From positions 1 through 44,212 of the forward strand of contig JAJDNW010000033.1 of the NCBI GenBank assembly GCA_022340465.1: 44,212 nucleotides of DNA, given 5' to 3'. Source of the stretch: Deltaproteobacteria bacterium (lineage in GTDB: Bacteria > Desulfobacterota > Desulfobacteria > Desulfobacterales > B30-G6). The translations under genes were made by a program, and so were the position numbers. Numbering within the stretch: position 1 is the stretch's first letter; every line of letters starts with the position of its first letter. The notes beneath the pieces were generated by a model. That model made no database searches. It saw nothing but the letters and a program-made list of their open reading frames with translations, and was not told where the DNA came from. Shown piece by piece: positions 1-7,704 of this stretch.

Positions 1-376
1 CGCAGAATCGGCAGGCGATGCACTCTTTTCTGCGGGCAAGAACGGGAACGGCCTTTTTATTGTCGGTTTCCAAGGTATACCTCAACTGCAGGCATGCCGT
101 GGGACAGGCATCCATGCACATGTTGCAGGACATGCAGCGAAATTCGTCAATGAGGGGTTTGGGCCAATTTTTCCTGATGCGGATGCGCTCGATGACCGAC
201 CCGTTTTCATCCAGCACCGCCGACTGCGGGCAAATTCTTCCGCAGGCGCCGCAGGCAATGCAGCGTTCCGCATCGATCTTGTGATCCTTTCCCTTTTCAC
301 CCAGAATGGCATCCACCGGGCATATTTTCTTGCAGACACTGCAACCGATGCACTTTTCGGTTATCTTGAACGGCAT
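1..376 (-). CDS. Multi-cluster 4Fe-4S ferredoxin, 3' end outside the window
   Basis: This is a polyferredoxin that probably carries electrons to or from the oxidoreductase encoded just upstream. About 125 residues are visible. They contain four Cys clusters in order: CIGCSVCKKICP near residue 9, CIACGACGRICP near 39, CMSCNMCMDACP near 78, and CIACRFC near 118, where the window cuts the gene. The start ATG at 376 lies 32 nt after the stop of the AOR-family gene on the same strand, so the two are probably one transcript. No clear Shine-Dalgarno precedes it. The family reading is secure from the CxxCxxCxxxCP spacing. The exact partner is inferred. BamC-like or AOR-partner ferredoxins would both fit. 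Confidence 0.85.
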   Translation of the reverse strand, partial: MPFKITEKCIGCSVCKKICPVDAILGEKGKDHKIDAERCIACGACGRICPQSAVLDENGSVIERIRIRKNWPKPLIDEFRCMSCNMCMDACPTACLQLRYTLETDNKKAVPVLARRKECIACRFC

Positions 377-408
377 GTTGGTATTTGGCAAAATATCGTC
401 CCGCGATG

Positions 409-2379
409 CTACAGTTCCAGGCGCTTTATAAGGGCTTCGGTGGGATGGCCGGTTTCCGGGTCCCACTCCAAAGCGTCCCAATAGTCACGGATCATCCGCT
501 CCACCGGCACGGCTCTACCCTTGTTGGCGCCGGCCGAAAGGGGGGGGCGTCCCAACGCCCGATCCGTCATTTTTATTTTCCCCGGCTCGATCCCCTGTTT
601 GAGATTGAACATCTGCTTCAGCGTCTGAATACGTGCACCGGTCACCATGTAATCATCCGGTGAATACCCCCAGCCGGTGGCGGCCTCCAGCCATTTGAAC
701 AGGGGGAAGGTTTCGAGCCCGAAAAGGGCGCCATACATGCAGGCGCCCGAACCGTTGATGATATTCATGTATTTGCTGCACGCTGCCGCCGCCACCGCTT
801 TTTCCCTGTCCGGAACGTATTTGCTCCGCTTGAGGTAGATCAGGTCCGGTTCGGGAAGGCGGGATACCTGCTCCCACAACCTGAAAAGCTCGTAGTAGAG
901 CTGCGATCCGATGGTGTGCCTTCCCGGGGTTGCCTCCACGCTGTTGTGCAGTGCAAACCCGGGATCGAAACGGCCGTCATGCATGGCCAACTCCTGGCCG
1001 CCCGCGTGAATGGCGAACGTCCCGGACCCCCTGCCGATCTTTTGCGAAGCCATTTTGACGCCATCGGCCAAAAGATCACCGATGCCGTCCCGGGCAATCA
1101 TCTTGTCGACCAGCGCTTCGATGGCCGCACGGTTGCCCCAGGTAAGAGCAAGCCCGTCGGTATCCCCGGTGGTCAGGATCCCCTTTTCAAAACACTCGAT
1201 GGCAAAGGCCACGGTCCCACCGGCGGAAATGGTGTCCATGCCCGCCCGGTTGAGCTTCTCGTTCAGGCGGAAAATGCTTTCCGAATCGTCGTTCATACAC
1301 AATCCGCCCAGGGCCATAACGGTTTCATATTCGGGCTTGTGGGTCTCTCCCTGAATCCCCGACCGCAGGCAGAGGCCGCCGCACCCCAGTGGGCATGAGT
1401 AGCAATGATACCTCACGACGACGCAGTCGGAAAACACATCGGGGTTCAGCTTTGCCGAGTGTTCCCGGGGAAAATCCTCGTTGCTGCCCTTCCAGTTCTT
1501 TATGGGCGTATCGCCGAGTTCAATCAGAATCTGGTTGAGGCTGGCCGTGCCCCACTTCTGGAGCATGCGTTTGTAAACCGTGTTGAAATAAAGGGCTTCC
1601 GCGGAGGGTTGAGCGGGCAGTGCCCGTAAAAAAGCACCCAGGTAGGAAAGCACATTTGCCGGAGGAAAGGGCGGCATGAATTGAATGCTGTCATTGCACG
1701 CCTTGCTCAGGCGTTTGATTTCGGCCTTGTTGTTGGATGAAATCCGCTGAACGCCATCCAGGACGACGGCTTTCAGACGCTTGGACCCCATGACGGCACC
1801 CAGCCCGGAACGGGCGGCCATTCTGCCGCCGTCGTTGGCAATGCCGGAAATCAGGGACAGGTTCTCCCCGGCCGGACCGATGCAGGCAATGCGCGGGTTG
1901 TTGCACCCGGCTTTCGCTTTCAGGAACCGTTCGGTTTCCTTGGTGTCCTTTCCCCACAACGCTTTTGCATCGCGGAGTTCGGCTTTTTCACCGTGGATGC
2001 AAAGGTAAACCGGATGACGGCTTATTCCCGAAAAGAAAATGCCGTCGTACCCGCACCGTTTGATGGCCGGTGAAAAGTTGCCGCCGCAGTTGGCATCTCC
2101 CCATGTCCCGGTCAGGGGAGATTTCCCCGCCGCCATCCACCGCCCGGTGAACAGGCTGCCCGTGCCCGTCAGGAGTCCGGAAACGAAACAGAGTACGTTT
2201 TCCGGCCCTAACGGATCGGCAGCCTTCGGGATCGCATCGTACAGGATGCGAACAGCCATACCCGAACCGGAAAGATACTTTCGGTAAAGCGATACGGCAA
2301 TTTCTCTCTCCTCGAGAAGGCCCCTGTCCAGGTCCACCCAGAGAATTTTACCCATACACCCGTTGTTGGCTGTCTTCAT
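409..2379 (-). CDS. Aldehyde:ferredoxin oxidoreductase family protein (tungsten-bis-pterin type)
   Basis: The 656-residue protein belongs to the AOR family, whose members bind a tungsten-bis-pyranopterin cofactor and one 4Fe-4S cluster and typically oxidise aldehydes to acids with ferredoxin as acceptor. It begins with the usual GKILWVDL strand. The N-terminal domain has the GKSPLTGT and GGNFSPAIKRCGYDGI signatures. Cluster cysteines follow the C-x2-C-x3-C pattern at residues 326, 329 and 333, with a probable fourth at 547 in GSGACMYG. Length is in the usual range of about 600-660. The ATG at 2379 is preceded by GAGG. An internal ATG (residue 9) matches the family start equally well. It shares a likely operon with the ferredoxin and is divergent from marR. 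The substrate is unknown; BamB, the benzoyl-CoA reductase subunit, is a relative of similar size and cannot be excluded. Confidence 0.88.
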   Translation of the reverse strand: MKTANNGCMGKILWVDLDRGLLEEREIAVSLYRKYLSGSGMAVRILYDAIPKAADPLGPENVLCFVSGLLTGTGSLFTGRWMAAGKSPLTGTWGDANCGGNFSPAIKRCGYDGIFFSGISRHPVYLCIHGEKAELRDAKALWGKDTKETERFLKAKAGCNNPRIACIGPAGENLSLISGIANDGGRMAARSGLGAVMGSKRLKAVVLDGVQRISSNNKAEIKRLSKACNDSIQFMPPFPPANVLSYLGAFLRALPAQPSAEALYFNTVYKRMLQKWGTASLNQILIELGDTPIKNWKGSNEDFPREHSAKLNPDVFSDCVVVRYHCYSCPLGCGGLCLRSGIQGETHKPEYETVMALGGLCMNDDSESIFRLNEKLNRAGMDTISAGGTVAFAIECFEKGILTTGDTDGLALTWGNRAAIEALVDKMIARDGIGDLLADGVKMASQKIGRGSGTFAIHAGGQELAMHDGRFDPGFALHNSVEATPGRHTIGSQLYYELFRLWEQVSRLPEPDLIYLKRSKYVPDREKAVAAAACSKYMNIINGSGACMYGALFGLETFPLFKWLEAATGWGYSPDDYMVTGARIQTLKQMFNLKQGIEPGKIKMTDRALGRPPLSAGANKGRAVPVERMIRDYWDALEWDPETGHPTEALIKRLEL

Positions 2380-2396
2380 TTGGCCTCAACCTAATC

Positions 2397-2410
2397 TGAA
2401 CCTGGGTTCA
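2397..2410. promoter_or_regulatory. 14-bp palindrome, candidate MarR operator
   Basis: TGAACC-TG-GGTTCA is a perfect inverted repeat in the divergent region between the AOR-family gene and marR. It lies just downstream of a possible minus-strand -35 (TTGACA, 2434-2439), about where that transcript would start. Binding by the neighbouring MarR protein is inferred from position and symmetry only. Confidence 0.45.
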
Positions 2411-2473
2411 AGCTACAATATGGCCAATCCCGTTGTCAAACCCAAGACCGTCCCCTGCAGAAGAAAAAAAAAC

Positions 2474-2501
2474 TTGACAACCGCCGTATTTCAATTATTG
2501 T
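2474..2501 (+). promoter_or_regulatory. Candidate marR promoter
   Basis: TTGACA (2474-2479) and TATTGT (2496-2501) are separated by 16 bp. The predicted transcription start falls at about 2508, essentially on the ATG at 2509. No Shine-Dalgarno is present, so the mRNA may be leaderless. Confidence 0.5.
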
Positions 2502-2508
2502 TCGTACC

Positions 2509-2976
2509 ATGAACCTTCTAGGCGGAAACATACCGGAACGCCAGCTTGACCAGTTTCAGAATTTGATTACCAAACTGTATCAATGCTGCCAGGACCGCAT
2601 GCGCTACCAGAGTGAGCGATTCAGCCTGCCGGAGGCCGAAATGCGCTGCCTGCTTCTGTTCGGGGACGAAAAGTATTTAACGCCCAAAGGCCTGGCCGGC
2701 AAACTGAATCTGGTCAAGAGCCGCATTTCGAAATTGATTTCCGGTCTGAACAAAAAAGGGCTGATCCAACGCGTCACCGATCCGGTGGACTCCAGAACCA
2801 CGCTGTTGTGCCTGACCGCCGCAGGTCATAAAAAACTAAATGAAATCAAAAAGTTCTTAAATGACACGCACGAAGAAGTTCTCAGACAGATGGAACCGGA
2901 GCAACGCAATACCATGATGACCAACCTCGAGCTGCTGAAGGCATCCATGGAATCGATCAAGGAATTGATGGTATAG
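2509..2976 (+). CDS. MarR-family transcriptional regulator
   Basis: The 155-residue protein has a MarR winged helix-turn-helix. A helical N-terminus with LYQCCQDRMRYQ is followed by the DNA-binding region (LTPKGLAGKLNLVKSRISKL, about residues 59-80) and the wing with the DSRTTLLCLTAAG motif (about 93-107). A C-terminal dimerisation helix rich in Glu, Lys and Met ends the protein. MarR proteins bind as dimers to palindromes and often control the divergent neighbour, here the AOR-family gene and its ferredoxin. The ATG has no ribosome binding site, but the promoter immediately upstream would place the transcript start at or next to it. The ligand is unknown. Confidence 0.88.
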   Translation: MNLLGGNIPERQLDQFQNLITKLYQCCQDRMRYQSERFSLPEAEMRCLLLFGDEKYLTPKGLAGKLNLVKSRISKLISGLNKKGLIQRVTDPVDSRTTLLCLTAAGHKKLNEIKKFLNDTHEEVLRQMEPEQRNTMMTNLELLKASMESIKELMV

Positions 2977-3115
2977 AACAAAATCAACAGGTTACCATCG
3001 CGACAATCTCGCGCAAATGGTTCACATAGAGCTCATATCATCATATTAATTTGCACAACCACTTAATTTTATATCCATATTATAGTTCATAGTAGCGGTT
3101 ATCTAAGGAGGCATT

Positions 3116-3661
3116 ATGTCAACAGTCGAAGAACAAGTCGCAAATCTTAAAGCACAGCTGGATGCTATGAGCGCCAAAGCCACTGCCAACAAACTGTCCA
3201 TGATCGTTTTCAGCGGCGATCTGGACAAGGCCCTGGCTGCATTCATTATCGCCACCGGCGCCACCGCCATGGGCATGGATGCGGTCATGTTTTTCACCTT
3301 CTGGGGAACGCCGATACTGCGTGCCGGCAACAAAAACGTGGGCGGAAAAGACATGATGGGAACCATGTTCGGAAATATGCTGCCCAAAGGCGCCGAAAAA
3401 GTCAAACTGTCCAAAATGAACATGGGCGGCATGGGTACTGCCATGATGAAATCCCTGATGAAGAAAAAAAACGTGGCCTCCTTACCGGAAATGATCGCGC
3501 TTGCCCAGGAACTGGGCGTTAAAATTTACGTGTGCGAAATGTCCATGGACCTCATGGGGTTCAAACGTGAGGAGATGATCGACTATGAGGGCCTTGAATT
3601 CGCCGGAGTGGCCACCTTCCTTGCGGAGGCACAGGACAGTAAAGTGCAGCTGTTCATCTAG
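3116..3661 (+). CDS. DsrE/DsrF/DsrH-like sulfur-transfer protein
   Basis: The 181-residue protein matches the DsrE-like fold of persulfide-carrying proteins. After a short helical N-terminus comes the core strand KLSMIVFSGDLDKALAAFII (about 26-45), a Gly/Met-rich middle (AGNKNVGGKDMMGTMFGNML) and the strand KIYVCEMSMDLMG. The latter holds the only cysteine, Cys140, at the position used for persulfide binding in the family. AAGGAGG lies 6-7 nt before the ATG. TusA follows 128 nt downstream, and DsrE-type proteins are known partners of TusA in sulfur relays. It is not one of the dsrEFH trio, because no DsrF or DsrH is present. It is closer to the larger Met-rich DsrE2-type proteins. The carrier role is inferred from family and context. 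Confidence 0.85.
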   Translation: MSTVEEQVANLKAQLDAMSAKATANKLSMIVFSGDLDKALAAFIIATGATAMGMDAVMFFTFWGTPILRAGNKNVGGKDMMGTMFGNMLPKGAEKVKLSKMNMGGMGTAMMKSLMKKKNVASLPEMIALAQELGVKIYVCEMSMDLMGFKREEMIDYEGLEFAGVATFLAEAQDSKVQLFI

Positions 3662-3789
3662 CCGGGGGGGGCTGACCGTCGTTAACACGACCGCCGGCCT
3701 GAAATTCGCAGCCAACACACCGGGGCCGATTTAATCGGTTCAGGGTTTGAAAAAAAGTTTTGCAACCGCATCAAAAAGGAGGAATTATC

Positions 3790-4032
3790 ATGAGCGACGA
3801 CATCAGTGTAGAAAAGCAAATGGACCTGAGCGGCCTGGCATGCCCCATGCCGGTGGTCAAGGTCAGCAAAGGCATTAAGGAAATCGAGGTGGGCCAGGTG
3901 CTCGAGGCTGTCACGACCGATCCCGGTTCTCTCACCGATTTTCCAGCCTGGGCGCGCACCAGCGGAAACGAAATCCTTAAAACCGATCAAGACGGTGACA
4001 CCATTAAATTCTATATCCAGAGAAAATCCTAA
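3790..4032 (+). CDS. TusA-family sulfur carrier protein
   Basis: The 80-residue protein is a TusA/SirA-type sulfur carrier. Its signature GLACPMPVVKV has Cys18 in the CPxP motif, which takes up sulfane sulfur as a persulfide. The rest (VLEAVTTDPGSLTDFPAWARTSGNEI) matches the two-layer fold with the family's DPxxxxDxxxW pattern. The ATG at 3790 is chosen over an in-frame upstream start because AAGGAGG sits 7 nt before it. The gene lies between the DsrE-like gene and the cytochrome b/HdrD-like pair, all on the same strand. This suggests that it passes sulfur between the DsrE protein and an unidentified acceptor. A role in tRNA thiolation is less likely in this setting. Confidence 0.92.
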   Translation: MSDDISVEKQMDLSGLACPMPVVKVSKGIKEIEVGQVLEAVTTDPGSLTDFPAWARTSGNEILKTDQDGDTIKFYIQRKS

Positions 4033-4047
4033 ACGGCACCATCAACA

Positions 4048-4140
4048 TTTGAATTCACCCGGAACCCATGCGTTACGGTAGGCGTCGCATCCCTGGGAGG
4101 GGTGCACACCGCCCCGTCACGAAGCCCGGGTGAATTCAAA
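4048..4140 (+). ncRNA. Structured intergenic element, possible cis-regulatory RNA
   Basis: TTTGAATTCACCCGG (4048-4062) pairs perfectly with CCGGGTGAATTCAAA (4126-4140). This 15-bp closing stem encloses 63 nt. Inside, ATGCG (4068-4072) can pair with CGCAT (4086-4090), and GGGG (4099-4102) with CCCC (4112-4115), giving a three-way-junction layout. The closing stem ends 7 nt before the Shine-Dalgarno GGAGG (4148-4152) of the cytochrome b gene. No T-run follows, so it is not a simple terminator. A riboswitch, protein-binding leader or mobile palindromic repeat are all possible. I do not recognise a known class. Confidence 0.45.
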
Positions 4141-4157
4141 AGTAAACGGAGGTTGTT

Positions 4158-4868
4158 TTGCAATCCCTGTATTATTTCATTCTGGTCCCCATGGTATATG
4201 TTGCCGCTGCCGTATTCGTTGTCGGTACAGCAGCCAGATTAATTAAAATTTTCACCGCGCCCGCGCATCCCACGACGCTGCAGATCTATCCGACTCCGAA
4301 AGGAAAGTTTCTGACGCTGCTCAGCGATATTTTTCTTTTCCCCACCGTGCGCAGGCACAAACCCCTATTATGGGTATTTCTGATCGTCTTTCACATCGGT
4401 CTGATCCTGCTGTTCATCGGCCACCTGGAACTGATCTGGGACGTGAGCGTTTTCCAGATCATACCCCATGAACCGTTTCTGGGAAAGGGATACCTGGGGC
4501 TCATTTTGGCCGTCTGCCTGCTCTATTTTCTCTTTCGAAGATTTATTTCGCCGGTCAAAGAGCTCTCGGTGCCCGAAGACTACTATCTGCTCATCCTGCT
4601 GTTTCTTATTGTCATCTTCGGCAGTGAAATGGATTGGGCCCGGCGGATCTATTTCTACGAGGAGATGACCGTCGACGATTACCGCGTTTATTTGTCAAGC
4701 CTGCTGGCCCTCAGGCCGGAACTTCCCGATGGGATCATTTTTTCAGGCCACTCTTTCATGCTGGTGCTGCACGTTTTCATAGCCAACCTGTTCCTTATTT
4801 TCTTTCCCTTCAGCCAAAGCATGCATTCGTTCCTTTCGATTCCCATCAACAAATTGAGAAGAGGTTAG
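4158..4868 (+). CDS. NarI/DsrM/TmcC-like membrane cytochrome b subunit
   Basis: The 236-residue protein has about five hydrophobic membrane segments (roughly 7-27, 70-92, 112-130, 141-155 and 198-220), like the NarI and DsrM quinone-reacting subunits. Histidines suited to bind two hemes b lie in or next to these segments: His67, His79 and His89 in the FHIGLILLFIGH region, and His198, His205 and His223 near the end (FSGHSFMLVLHVF). It probably exchanges electrons between menaquinone and the Fe-S subunit encoded 2 nt downstream. The start is TTG at 4158, chosen because GGAGG lies 5 nt before it and no ATG fits. It resembles DsrM and TmcC; other subunits of those complexes are absent here. Confidence 0.82.
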   Translation: MQSLYYFILVPMVYVAAAVFVVGTAARLIKIFTAPAHPTTLQIYPTPKGKFLTLLSDIFLFPTVRRHKPLLWVFLIVFHIGLILLFIGHLELIWDVSVFQIIPHEPFLGKGYLGLILAVCLLYFLFRRFISPVKELSVPEDYYLLILLFLIVIFGSEMDWARRIYFYEEMTVDDYRVYLSSLLALRPELPDGIIFSGHSFMLVLHVFIANLFLIFFPFSQSMHSFLSIPINKLRRG

Positions 4869-4870
4869 CC

Positions 4871-6130
4871 ATGGACCAGGATACCCGAAATGAACTTCTA
4901 AAACTTTTCAAAAGTAAACTCAACCAAGCCATGCGGCTTTACCTGGAAACCTGCACCCGCTGCGGTGTCTGCGTCGAAGCCTGTCATGTTTACGCGTCGA
5001 CGGGCCAGGTCAAGCATATCGCCGCCTATCGCGGTGAAATCATCAGAAGGCTCTATAAAAAATACTTCAAAACACGGGGCAAGATCTGGCCTTCGGTGGG
5101 TGAAGCCAGCGAGCTGAGCGACAGGGCCATAGAACCCCTCTTCGAAGCGGCTTACTCCTGCACCGGTTGCCGGCGCTGCATGGTCTACTGTCCCTTCGGC
5201 ATCGATACCCAAATGCTGATGTCCATCGCCAAGCTGCTGCTCATCGGTGCCAGCGCAGAGCCCGAAATTCTGACGATGCTGGCCGACACGTCCGTGGAAA
5301 AAGGCAAATCCCTCGAATTTTTCAAGGAGGGCTTTTTAAAGGGCGTTAAAAACCTGGAAAATGAAGTCGTCAAAAAATGGAAAATCGAGGCGGGCGAAAC
5401 CGCCATTCCCGTGGATGTGGAAGGCGCCGACCTGCTCTATGTGGCCCTGGCAGGGGCTCACTCCATCATACCGGCGGCGGCCGTTTTCAATGCCGCCGGC
5501 GAAAACTGGACCTTGAGCTTTTTTGAGGCTGTCAATTTCGGGGCCTTCGTGGGAGACCCCACCAAAACGAAACTGATTCTCGACCGCATCATCAATGAGG
5601 CGCTGCGCCTCAAGGTGAAAGAGGTCTGTATCTGCGAATGCGGCACCGCCTTCCGGGTAATGAAACAGCTCTCCGGGCCCCAGCCGTTCAAAGTCACATC
5701 CATTACGGAGGTGCATGCCCGCTACCTTCGTGAAAACAGGATCAAGCTTGACAAATCGCGGTTCAAAGAAGCGGTTACCTATCACGATCCCTGTCAGATC
5801 GCCCGCAACGGCGGCGTGATCGACGAACCCCGCTTCATTCTGCAACACCTCACGGATGATTTCCGTGAAATGTCACCCGAACCGAAATATAACTGGTGCT
5901 GCGGCGGGGGCGGCGGGCTTGTGGCCCTGGGGGATGAAACCATCGACTTCAGGATGAAATCGTCGAAGGTCAAAGCCGAACAGGTGCAGAAAACCGGAGC
6001 CGGCATCCTGACCACCGCCTGTGAAAACTGCCATACCCAACTGGACAATCTCAACGATCACTACAAGCTGGGCGTGGAGGTCAGATTTCTATCGTCCATG
6101 GTCGCCGATGCCCTCGTTCAAGAACAATAA
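4871..6130 (+). CDS. HdrD/DsrK/TmcB-like Fe-S oxidoreductase
   Basis: The 419-residue soluble subunit has two ferredoxin-type 4Fe-4S sites (Cys28/31/34/38 and Cys97/100/103/107). They are followed by a C-terminal CCG domain of the heterodisulfide-reductase catalytic type: Cys308 in YHDPCQ, Cys343-Cys344 in NWCCGGGG, and Cys384/Cys387 in CENC. A partial first CCG repeat is visible at CICECGTAF (about residue 255). Such domains hold a non-cubane cluster that acts on disulfides or a trisulfide. The ATG at 4871 is 2 nt after the cytochrome b stop, with GAGG upstream. An open frame extends further upstream but only overlaps the preceding gene. The pair resembles DsrMK or TmcBC. Adjacent TusA and DsrE make a sulfur-linked thiol/disulfide substrate attractive, but this is inference. 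Confidence 0.85.
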   Translation: MDQDTRNELLKLFKSKLNQAMRLYLETCTRCGVCVEACHVYASTGQVKHIAAYRGEIIRRLYKKYFKTRGKIWPSVGEASELSDRAIEPLFEAAYSCTGCRRCMVYCPFGIDTQMLMSIAKLLLIGASAEPEILTMLADTSVEKGKSLEFFKEGFLKGVKNLENEVVKKWKIEAGETAIPVDVEGADLLYVALAGAHSIIPAAAVFNAAGENWTLSFFEAVNFGAFVGDPTKTKLILDRIINEALRLKVKEVCICECGTAFRVMKQLSGPQPFKVTSITEVHARYLRENRIKLDKSRFKEAVTYHDPCQIARNGGVIDEPRFILQHLTDDFREMSPEPKYNWCCGGGGGLVALGDETIDFRMKSSKVKAEQVQKTGAGILTTACENCHTQLDNLNDHYKLGVEVRFLSSMVADALVQEQ

Positions 6131-6148
6131 TAATTTAGGAGGAATTTG

Positions 6149-7405
6149 ATGCAAAAACGTTTTATTTTAACCATTATCTTAGCCCTGTGTCTGGTGCCGC
6201 CGGCAATGGCCACCAACGGCAGCAACCTCATTGGGGTCGGCCCCATGTCCAGGTCCATGGGAGGGGTCGGTGTCGCCGCTCCCCAGGACGCCATCGGCGC
6301 TATTTTTGCCAACCCTGCAGCCATCTGCTTCGGGCCGTTCTGCCCGGGTGCGGAAGCCGACTTTGCCGGCACCTATTTCAGCCCCAGCGTCGACGGAAAA
6401 GCCAAGGTTACGGTTCCGACGGGGAATCCGAGCCAACCCTATACGCAGGTGAAAGGCAGCGATACCAGCGAGATGGATCCTTCGGTCGTTCCCGCCATCG
6501 GCATCTCCACGCCCCTCTCACCGAAGTGGCGCTTCGGTGTCGGCGCTTACGGTGTCTCGGGCATGGGGGTAAGCTACAAGGAATCCGATCTGCCTCTGCC
6601 CGGCAACATCTACACCAAACTGGAAGTGATGAACTTCGCACCCAACCTGGCCTACCTGATCAACCCGAATTTCAGCGTGGGTGCCAACGCGATTGTCAGC
6701 TATCAGAACCTGGACCTCGGTTACGGTGCCGATCACGGCTACAGTATGGGCTTTCAGCTGGGCGGGTTGTACAAGCTGGGAATCATCAACCTGGGTGCGT
6801 CATACACCTACCACCAAGGCGTCACCCACAACAAGGTCGCCTATCTTGACGATTACGACGCCTCCGGCAATCTGACCGCTGATGCCACCCTAGACGATCT
6901 CGAACTGCAATCCCCCCAGGTCGTCGCCCTGGGCGTCGCCCTGGAGCCCGGATCCTCCTGGCTGGTCGAAGTGAACACGCGCTGGATCAACTGGTCGAAC
7001 GCCAACGGCTACAAAGATTTCGATTGGGAAGACCAGTGGGTCTTCGCCCTGGGCGCCCAGTACAAACTCACGGACGCCTTCTCTTTACGGGCGGGCTACA
7101 ACTACGCCAAAAACCCCGTCAAAGAGCACGACGGTTTCAATCCCATGGGCAGCACCGACGTACAAGGTCACGACGTCGGCAACGTCAACTACGAAGCCCT
7201 GCGCATTCTCGGATTCCCGGCCGTGGTCGAACATCACATCACCCTGGGGGCGGGATACAAGTTCAGCACCACTATAGCGCTCAATCTGGCCTACGTGCAT
7301 GCCCTCGAGAATACCACCAAGGAATCCTCCGCGGGTGACGCCTTCAGCTTCGAGTCTTCACTCAAGGAGGATACCGTTACCCTGGGCCTGACATGGTTCT
7401 TTTAA
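6149..7405 (+). CDS. OmpP1/FadL/TodX-family outer membrane channel
   Basis: The 418-residue protein starts with a signal peptide (MQKRFILTIILALCLVPPAMA) that would be cut before TNGSNLIG, the conserved FadL N-terminus. The rest alternates short hydrophobic and aromatic strands typical of a 14-strand beta barrel, and ends in GLTWFF with a terminal Phe as used for Bam recognition. FadL-type channels take up hydrophobic compounds such as fatty acids or aromatics. AGGAGG lies 6 nt before the ATG at 6149, and a TTG three bases earlier is not needed. It follows the HdrD-like gene by 18 nt and is closed by a terminator, so it appears to be the last gene of the transcript. Its cargo is unknown. Confidence 0.88.
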   Translation: MQKRFILTIILALCLVPPAMATNGSNLIGVGPMSRSMGGVGVAAPQDAIGAIFANPAAICFGPFCPGAEADFAGTYFSPSVDGKAKVTVPTGNPSQPYTQVKGSDTSEMDPSVVPAIGISTPLSPKWRFGVGAYGVSGMGVSYKESDLPLPGNIYTKLEVMNFAPNLAYLINPNFSVGANAIVSYQNLDLGYGADHGYSMGFQLGGLYKLGIINLGASYTYHQGVTHNKVAYLDDYDASGNLTADATLDDLELQSPQVVALGVALEPGSSWLVEVNTRWINWSNANGYKDFDWEDQWVFALGAQYKLTDAFSLRAGYNYAKNPVKEHDGFNPMGSTDVQGHDVGNVNYEALRILGFPAVVEHHITLGAGYKFSTTIALNLAYVHALENTTKESSAGDAFSFESSLKEDTVTLGLTWFF

Positions 7406-7495
7406 CGCTGGGCTCAATCGTATTGAGTCATTTCAACCTGGATTGAGGTTTAATTTACCAACCGATTATTGATTCGAAAGCAAGCAAGGAATGAA

Positions 7496-7534
7496 CCGGG
7501 GAATGTGCTGGCCGCATTCCCCGGCCGTCTTTTT
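7496..7534 (+). terminator. Rho-independent terminator after the FadL-type gene
   Basis: CCGGGGAATG (7496-7505) pairs with CATTCCCCGG (7515-7524), followed by CCGTCTTTTT. Confidence 0.85.
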
Positions 7535-7704
7535 AATTGACTAACTCCTGCAGTTTCATTAAGTTTTGAACCTGTGAACAGTTGAGTTTGGTATTTGTTT
7601 AGAATTTGGGATTTTTTTATCCGGTCCAGATGTACCTGAAACCAACTGCTTTCACAAACATGATGGGATTTGGTCAAATTGGTACTAAAAAGGAGGCTTC
7701 ACCC

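Noticed and set aside
409-2379. Calling the AOR-family gene bamB with bamC
   Set aside because: The pair AOR plus ferredoxin and the length fit, but no other bam gene is in view and diagnostic residues cannot be checked here.
4103-4120. Resemblance to the 16S rRNA 1400 region
   Set aside because: Only about 18 nt are similar, with gaps, and the flanking sequence is not rRNA. I do not call a ribosomal RNA fragment.
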